NCBI GenBank assembly: GCA_020629515.1
Contig: JAHDDE010000024.1
Span: 1-54,719, forward strand
DNA from: Saprospiraceae bacterium
Lineage (GTDB): Bacteria > Bacteroidota > Bacteroidia > Chitinophagales > Saprospiraceae
DNA length: 54,719 bases
Direction of reading: 5' to 3'
Shown: in pieces, positions 49,881 through 54,719 of the stretch
Layout: the number at the start of each line of letters is the position of its first letter
How positions within the stretch are numbered: the stretch's first letter is position 1
Notes under the pieces: generated by a model
Seen by the model: the letters and a program-made list of their open reading frames with translations, nothing else
What the model was told of the DNA's origin: nothing
Databases searched by the model: none
Program-made: the position numbers and the translations under genes

Positions 49881-51005
49881 TTGTATAAGTTAGGGCTCCT
49901 TCAGATTTTATTAACTTGCTTATGTCTTTCGTGCTCTCCGAAAGTGACCAATGAACTTGTTATTGATAAATCATTAAGTGCTTTTGAAATCCTCAATGGT
50001 ACTGCCTTATATGAGTATGAAAATGGTACCATAACAGGTGCATCCATGATGAATACGCCAAATACATTTTTAGCAACAAAAAGGAAGTATACAGATTTTA
50101 TCCTTGAATTTGACGTATGGGTTGATGTAGGACTTAATTCTGGCGTGCAAATCAGAAGCAATAGTCAAGCAGATTATCATAATGGCAGAGTGCATGGATA
50201 CCAAGTTGAGATAGATACAAGCCCACGACGATGGTCAGGAGGCATATATGATGAGGCTCGTCGAGCATGGTTATACCCTCTAAGTCTGAATAAGGAAGGA
50301 CAGAAAGCATTTAATAACGAAGAATGGAATCATTATCGTATTGAGGCCATCGGTGATGAAATCAGAACATGGATAAATGGTGTGCCTTGTGCTTATCTTA
50401 TAGACGATATGACCTCAGAGGGCTTTATTGCTTTTCAAGTTCATAGTATTTATGATCAAAAAGATGAAGGCAAAAAAGTAAGGTGGAAGAATATTAGATT
50501 GAATACTACAGATTTGATGTCCCAAGCACAAAATATTGGTAGCGCTCCAGAAGAGAGTTATTTAGAAAATAAATTATCAAAGTCAGAAATGGCTAACAAC
50601 TGGCAGATGGCAAATTCCGATAAAGTAGATGTATCTGATCAAAATAATGTGGAGCTAAAAGTAGACTTCAAGCTGCCTCCCGAGAGCAAAGGAGCAATAG
50701 TTTATGGAGAAGAGTTACAATTTTTCCTTTCTAACGACAAGACTTCCAACTTAACTTTAGGATCGATCAATGAGCATCAGATATCTAAAAATTTGAGTGA
50801 AATCGATAATCCAAGTATTCGATATAAGGGTGATGGTAACTGGAACAGAGCACATATCATCAAGGACGGGAGCACCATTCAGCATTGGCTCAATGGCGTA
50901 CTGATAGTTGATACTTCAGTTGATGATAGGCCAATAGGGCCGATTGAGTTGAAGAGCACTGAAGGAGAAATAGAATTTAAAAATTTTAAATGGCGTGTAT
51001 GGTAA
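49881..51005 (+). CDS. DUF1080 lipoprotein with a second, degenerate LamG-like domain
   Basis: This is a 374-residue lipoprotein with a TTG start at 49881. An in-frame TAA lies at 49875 and no ATG is available before the signal peptide (LGLLQILLTCLCLSC), so TTG is the only start that keeps the lipobox LCLSC. Residues about 28-215 are a DUF1080 domain (YTDFILEFDVWVDVGLNSGVQIRS, seen as FILEFDVWV and NSGVQIRS; HGYQVEIDTSPRRWSGGIYD). Residues about 235-374 repeat the jelly-roll pattern in weaker form (KGAIVYGEEL, NWNRAHIIKDG, FKNFKWRVW). It probably binds or hydrolyses 3-keto sugars. It overlaps the next gene by 7 bp. Confidence 0.87.
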   Translation: MYKLGLLQILLTCLCLSCSPKVTNELVIDKSLSAFEILNGTALYEYENGTITGASMMNTPNTFLATKRKYTDFILEFDVWVDVGLNSGVQIRSNSQADYHNGRVHGYQVEIDTSPRRWSGGIYDEARRAWLYPLSLNKEGQKAFNNEEWNHYRIEAIGDEIRTWINGVPCAYLIDDMTSEGFIAFQVHSIYDQKDEGKKVRWKNIRLNTTDLMSQAQNIGSAPEESYLENKLSKSEMANNWQMANSDKVDVSDQNNVELKVDFKLPPESKGAIVYGEELQFFLSNDKTSNLTLGSINEHQISKNLSEIDNPSIRYKGDGNWNRAHIIKDGSTIQHWLNGVLIVDTSVDDRPIGPIELKSTEGEIEFKNFKWRVW

Positions 51006-53131
51006 GGGCTATCCTCTTTTGTCTTTGTATTATGGTTTTCAATGCTTGCCACCAAGAGCGAGTGACGGCTGACCTAAGTGAATTTGTTTTAAAAGATGGT
51101 TTTACTATTGACCAAGTGGCGAGCGAACCACTTTTAGATTCGCCTGTGGCCATGACTTTTGATTACGATGGAAGTATTTGGGTGGTTGAGTTGCCAGGAT
51201 ATATGCGTGATATAGAAGGTAGCGATGAAGAAGCGCCTGATGGTAAAATAGTACATCTGATTGATACTAATGGAGATCAGATCATGGATCATAGAGAAGT
51301 TGTCAAAGATGGATTAGTAGCTCCACGAGCACTGGCTTTAGTTTATAATGGATTATTGTATACAGAAGGTACGAGCTTATGGTGGGACAATGTCGAAGAT
51401 GATTCAGAACCAGAATTGGTGGATTCGCTATACGTTATCGGGGGTAATATAGAACATCAGCCTAATGGTCTTCTCTATAATCTTGATAACTGGATCTATA
51501 GTGCCAAAGCGAATGCTCGATATAGAAAACTAAATGGCAAATGGTTGAAAGAAGCCACATCATTCAGGGGGCAATGGGGTATCACGCATGATGCTAAAGG
51601 TCGACTGTTCTACAATGATAACTCCAATCCGCTGTTTGGTGATTTTGTGCCACCTAATACTTTGATCAGTAATCCATACCTTAAAATCGAACATAGCCTC
51701 CACCAAAACATCGCTCCGGATCGAAGACTATTTGCGATTCAGCCAAATGACGTCAATCGAGGTTATTTGCCTAATGTTTTAGATTCTGTAGGAAGAGTGG
51801 CTCATTTTACTTCAGCATGTGGCCCGCTCATTTATTTGGCTGATGGGTTAGGTCCAGAATTCCATGGTGATGCATTTGTATGTGGTCCAGAAGCTAATCT
51901 GGTAAAGAGATATAAGGTTCATCAAGAAGGGGCTAAAATTATGGCTGAGCAAGCTTATGAAGATGAAGAATTCTTGATCAGTACAGATGATTCCTTTAGG
52001 CCTGTTAATCTGTATACAGGAAGAGATGGAGCGTTATATATTTTGGACCTAAGAAAAGGAGTCATCCAGCATAGGGCCTATATGACCAGTTACCTCCGAG
52101 AAATCATATTGAATAAAAAGTTAGACGAAATCAATGGAAAAGGAAGGATATACAAGGTTTATAAGGAAGGTATAGATGTCAATGCTACTACGCCAGAAAC
52201 GATAGAAGAATGGATAAAACTGTTAAGTAGTGAAAATGGAGCCGAGCGAATTATGGCTCAGAAATATATAGTGAGTAGTGGAGATACTTCGCTAAAGAAT
52301 GATCTAATGGAGGCCTTGGTAAAATCAAAAGACATTGGTAAAGTTCACATACTATGGACTTTAGAAGGATTGGGTTTGCTTGATCAAGATATGTTGATCA
52401 CATTAGCAAAAGGATTAGAAAGTCAAGAGGTTTGGTTTACGCTTATTCAATTAATCGAGGAGTCCTATTTATCAATTATGGCAGATTATCTACCTAAAGA
52501 TCCGAATCCTGGATTAGAATTATTAATAGCTTCAAAATTTCCAAAATATTTATCTACTGAAGATGATCTTATAGCTGAAGCCTCCCTCAATAGCATGGAT
52601 AAAACTGCTATGCAAGCTGTAATGAACCAGAGAAGTACGTCATCTCTTGTCAAACAGAAGGCTCGAGAGACTTTGGAGAGGATGAAAAATAATGATATCC
52701 AAGCTCCTCAATTGATGACAGAATTCTTTAAGGATAATAGGACCGCAGGATTGGATCTATATATTAAAAACTGTAGCAGTTGTCATGGCTTAGATGGGGA
52801 AGGTCGAGATAATTTAGCTCCTCCTATCATGCAGTCAGAATATGTAAACGGTCCTTCCGATCAGCTTATATTGTTGCTTTTGCATGGCTTAAAAGGACCC
52901 GTAAATGTTAAAGGAGTAACCTATGATATGAATTTGGTCATGCCAGGTATAAAAGATAATGATATGCTCAGCGACAAGGACATCGCTGATATAATCATTT
53001 TTGTACGAAATTCTTTCAGTTTTGCTGACCCAAGAGTTGATTATAGAAGAGTAACAGCATTAAGAGAACTTACAGCTGATAGAACAGATATGTACACTGA
53101 AGAGGAGTTGCTCAACTGGAAAGCCCAATAA
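50999..53131 (+). CDS. Propeller dehydrogenase-like protein with C-terminal cytochrome c (PVC-type/TIGR02604)
   Basis: This is a 710-residue lipoprotein from the ATG at 50999 (signal MVRAILFCLCIMVFNAC); an ATG at 50990 would add three residues. The N-terminal 380 residues form a six-bladed propeller of the membrane-bound dehydrogenase type (FTIDQVASEPLLDSPVAMTF, seen as EPLLDSPVAMTFDYDGSIWV; HQPNGLLYNLDNWIY; FRGQWGI; VCGPEANLVKR; LDLRKGVIQHRAYM). A HEAT-like helical stretch (about 400-560) follows, then a cytochrome c domain with C592-x-x-C595-H596 (NCSSCHGLDG) and a Met ligand region (NLVMPGI). It probably oxidises a sugar and passes electrons on through its own haem. It lies between the DUF1080 gene and the symporter. 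Confidence 0.9.
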   Translation: MVRAILFCLCIMVFNACHQERVTADLSEFVLKDGFTIDQVASEPLLDSPVAMTFDYDGSIWVVELPGYMRDIEGSDEEAPDGKIVHLIDTNGDQIMDHREVVKDGLVAPRALALVYNGLLYTEGTSLWWDNVEDDSEPELVDSLYVIGGNIEHQPNGLLYNLDNWIYSAKANARYRKLNGKWLKEATSFRGQWGITHDAKGRLFYNDNSNPLFGDFVPPNTLISNPYLKIEHSLHQNIAPDRRLFAIQPNDVNRGYLPNVLDSVGRVAHFTSACGPLIYLADGLGPEFHGDAFVCGPEANLVKRYKVHQEGAKIMAEQAYEDEEFLISTDDSFRPVNLYTGRDGALYILDLRKGVIQHRAYMTSYLREIILNKKLDEINGKGRIYKVYKEGIDVNATTPETIEEWIKLLSSENGAERIMAQKYIVSSGDTSLKNDLMEALVKSKDIGKVHILWTLEGLGLLDQDMLITLAKGLESQEVWFTLIQLIEESYLSIMADYLPKDPNPGLELLIASKFPKYLSTEDDLIAEASLNSMDKTAMQAVMNQRSTSSLVKQKARETLERMKNNDIQAPQLMTEFFKDNRTAGLDLYIKNCSSCHGLDGEGRDNLAPPIMQSEYVNGPSDQLILLLLHGLKGPVNVKGVTYDMNLVMPGIKDNDMLSDKDIADIIIFVRNSFSFADPRVDYRRVTALRELTADRTDMYTEEELLNWKAQ

Positions 53132-53133
53132 TT

Positions 53134-54719
53134 ATGGAGTTAACCATTCAGCTATTATCATTTTTAGCGTTTACTGGTTTTGTTGCGTTTTACGCTACCT
53201 ATAGACTCAGAAAAGATCGACTAAATACTCAGGATGGATTTTTTCTTGGCGGACGAAGTTTAACAGGGGTTGTTATAGCGGGTTCGATGCTATTGACAAA
53301 TATTTCTACAGAGCACTTAATAGGTATGAATGGCTCGAGTTATAAGAATGGGGCGATTATCATTACTTGGGAAGTGACTTCCGCATTGGTGTTAGTTTTA
53401 GCGGCGATTTATTTCGTTCCTAGATATCTCAAGATGGGATTGACTACTATCCCAGAATTTTTAGAGTTGCGATTTGATGGATTAACCCGGACATTAGTGG
53501 CCCTCCTATTAATTATTTCATTTGTAGCCACACTTTTACCAATAGTACTTTATACAGGAGCACTTAATATCGAAAGCCTTTTTGATATTTCTGAATTGCT
53601 CGGGGTAAATAAGCATCAAGGCTTATGGATTACTGTATTAATTGTTGGCGTATTGGGTGCATTTTATGCCATTTTCGGTGGGTTGAAAATGGTGGCATAT
53701 ACCGATACTATTAATGGATTTGGCTTGTTAATCGCTGGATTACTGGTGCCTTTTCTGGCATTGTATGGTATAGGAAATGGTAATATATGGACGGGCTTAG
53801 TGACCGTATTTAATCATGCTCCAGAGAAGTTTAATGTGATCAGTAATGAGCAGTCGGTTGGTCCTGGATCAAGAGATGCAATTCTTCCATTCAGTGTGCT
53901 ATTCACAGGTATGATCATCAATCAGTTGTATTTCTGGACCATGCACCAGAGTATTATTCAAAGAGTATTAGGTGCCGTAAGCCTCAAAGAAGCTCAGAAA
54001 GGGTTACTATATACTGGCATTTTGAAGATCCTGATGCCATTAGTCATCATCCTACCAGGGATCATAGGGTACTATTATTTTGGAGATAGCCTGTATGATA
54101 ATCAGGATACAGTATATCCAGAACTGGTTAAAAAGGTATTGCCATTTTGGATGACAGGATTGTTCGTCGCTGTCATAGTCGGCGCTGTGTTGAGTACCTT
54201 TAATAGTGCGCTCAATAGTGCCGCAACGATATTCAGCTTAGGAATCTATAAGCGCTATATAAATAGTAATATAGGAGATACTGGAATAGTGCGAATTGGA
54301 AGATTCGTTTCTTTAATCCTGGCCATCTTTGCGATCGGTGTAGCGCCATTAGTAGCGAGTGCTCCCGAGGGGCTTTATCAGTTACTCCAACAGTTGAACG
54401 GGATATTTTTTATTCCAATGGCTACCATTATCATAGCGGCTTTTTTCTTTCCTAAAGTATCAGCTATTGGGGCTAAAGCAGGACTTGCTTTTGGCTTGCT
54501 ATTTTATGTCATAGTTAATTTTGTTGTACAAGCGGATCTCCATTTTATACACATTTGGGGTATTGAGTTTGTCCTCAATGTAGGTTTTATGCATGCAGTT
54601 TCTCATTTTTATCCGCGGATTAATATGTATCAGATAAGTGATGTCGGAGCTGTAGAATTAACACCATGGAGATATACTAATGCTTTGAGTATAGGATTAG
54701 TAGTAGTGACTGTATTGAT
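53134..54719 (+). CDS. Sodium:solute symporter (SSS/SLC5 family), 3' truncated
   Basis: The frame begins 2 bp after the cytochrome gene stop and stays open to the window edge, giving about 528 residues. It is a multi-helix inner-membrane symporter. It shows DGFFLGGRSLTGVVIAGSML, NISTEHLIGMNGSSYKNG near helix 2, GAFYAIFGGLKMVAYTDTIN and the sodium-site region VLSTFNSALNSAATIFSLGIY. The pattern fits sugar-type members of the SSS family. With the upstream DUF1080 and propeller-cytochrome genes it probably imports the product of extracytoplasmic sugar oxidation. The C-terminal helices are outside the window. Confidence 0.93.
   Translation, partial: MELTIQLLSFLAFTGFVAFYATYRLRKDRLNTQDGFFLGGRSLTGVVIAGSMLLTNISTEHLIGMNGSSYKNGAIIITWEVTSALVLVLAAIYFVPRYLKMGLTTIPEFLELRFDGLTRTLVALLLIISFVATLLPIVLYTGALNIESLFDISELLGVNKHQGLWITVLIVGVLGAFYAIFGGLKMVAYTDTINGFGLLIAGLLVPFLALYGIGNGNIWTGLVTVFNHAPEKFNVISNEQSVGPGSRDAILPFSVLFTGMIINQLYFWTMHQSIIQRVLGAVSLKEAQKGLLYTGILKILMPLVIILPGIIGYYYFGDSLYDNQDTVYPELVKKVLPFWMTGLFVAVIVGAVLSTFNSALNSAATIFSLGIYKRYINSNIGDTGIVRIGRFVSLILAIFAIGVAPLVASAPEGLYQLLQQLNGIFFIPMATIIIAAFFFPKVSAIGAKAGLAFGLLFYVIVNFVVQADLHFIHIWGIEFVLNVGFMHAVSHFYPRINMYQISDVGAVELTPWRYTNALSIGLVVVTVL

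Overview
The window is AT-rich, densely coded DNA from a Bacteroidota bacterium, most likely a free-living or marine member near Saprospiria/Chitinophagia (the lineage is an inference). The pointers are a type IX secretion (type B) C-terminal domain at the left edge, DUF3078 and DUF6089 envelope proteins, an ECF sigma factor of the Bacteroidota expansion type, a DUF5706/PycTM membrane protein, a BstA-like bacillithiol transferase, and promoters of the Bacteroidota form TTTG...TAnnTTTG. I see no tRNA, rRNA, CRISPR array, insertion sequence, prophage or plasmid gene. The window looks like ordinary chromosome, with core genes (polA, nadB, dnaB, hpt, rluB, hemJ) scattered among envelope and accessory genes.

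Layout, left to right. 1-6.8 kb: the end of a secreted Cys/Asp-rich repeat protein, a beta-helix lipoprotein paired with a diheme cytochrome, a lone ECF sigma factor, and an overlapping M24 peptidase/amidohydrolase pair. 7-10.2 kb (minus): an IPTL-CTERM protein, an MFS transporter and a DUF1080 lipoprotein. 10.3-13.9 kb: hemJ and an SRPBCC/GyrI-like protein, converging on an M28 peptidase-hpt pair. 13.9-16.6 kb: an ECF sigma factor, a coupled 73-residue protein, an MscS-like channel and a DUF3078 protein. 16.7-26.4 kb: polA, nadB, a homologue of the tRNA-queuosine mannosyltransferase QTMAN coupled to a GT4 enzyme, then bstA, rluB and dnaB. 26.7-34.3 kb: a coiled-coil periplasmic protein, a NatAB-like ABC exporter, a PaaE-like reductase, LysE, YjbQ, DUF6089 and a PlsC-type acyltransferase.

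34.3-37.6 kb (minus) holds a PadR regulator followed by four tandem paralogous membrane proteins, with every junction overlapping or 1 bp apart. 38.1-40.9 kb (minus) is a NarL-type two-component system with a TPR sensor kinase. It is divergent from a tight six-gene plus-strand run at 41.2-48.9 kb: a three-part Omp85-type protein with a degenerate phosphoesterase domain, an orphan Pycsar-effector-like membrane protein, an unknown membrane protein, an FG-GAP/ASPIC protein, a DedA protein and a four-cysteine membrane protein. A 22-bp perfect palindrome lies in the divergent promoter region. After a NIPSNAP lipoprotein on the minus strand, the window ends in a plus-strand sugar-oxidation locus: a DUF1080 lipoprotein, a propeller-cytochrome c protein, and a sodium:solute symporter cut by the window edge.

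The best candidates for undescribed biology are the 41-49 kb run with its palindrome and divergent two-component system, the PadR plus four-paralogue array, and the sigma factor/73-residue protein/MscS set.
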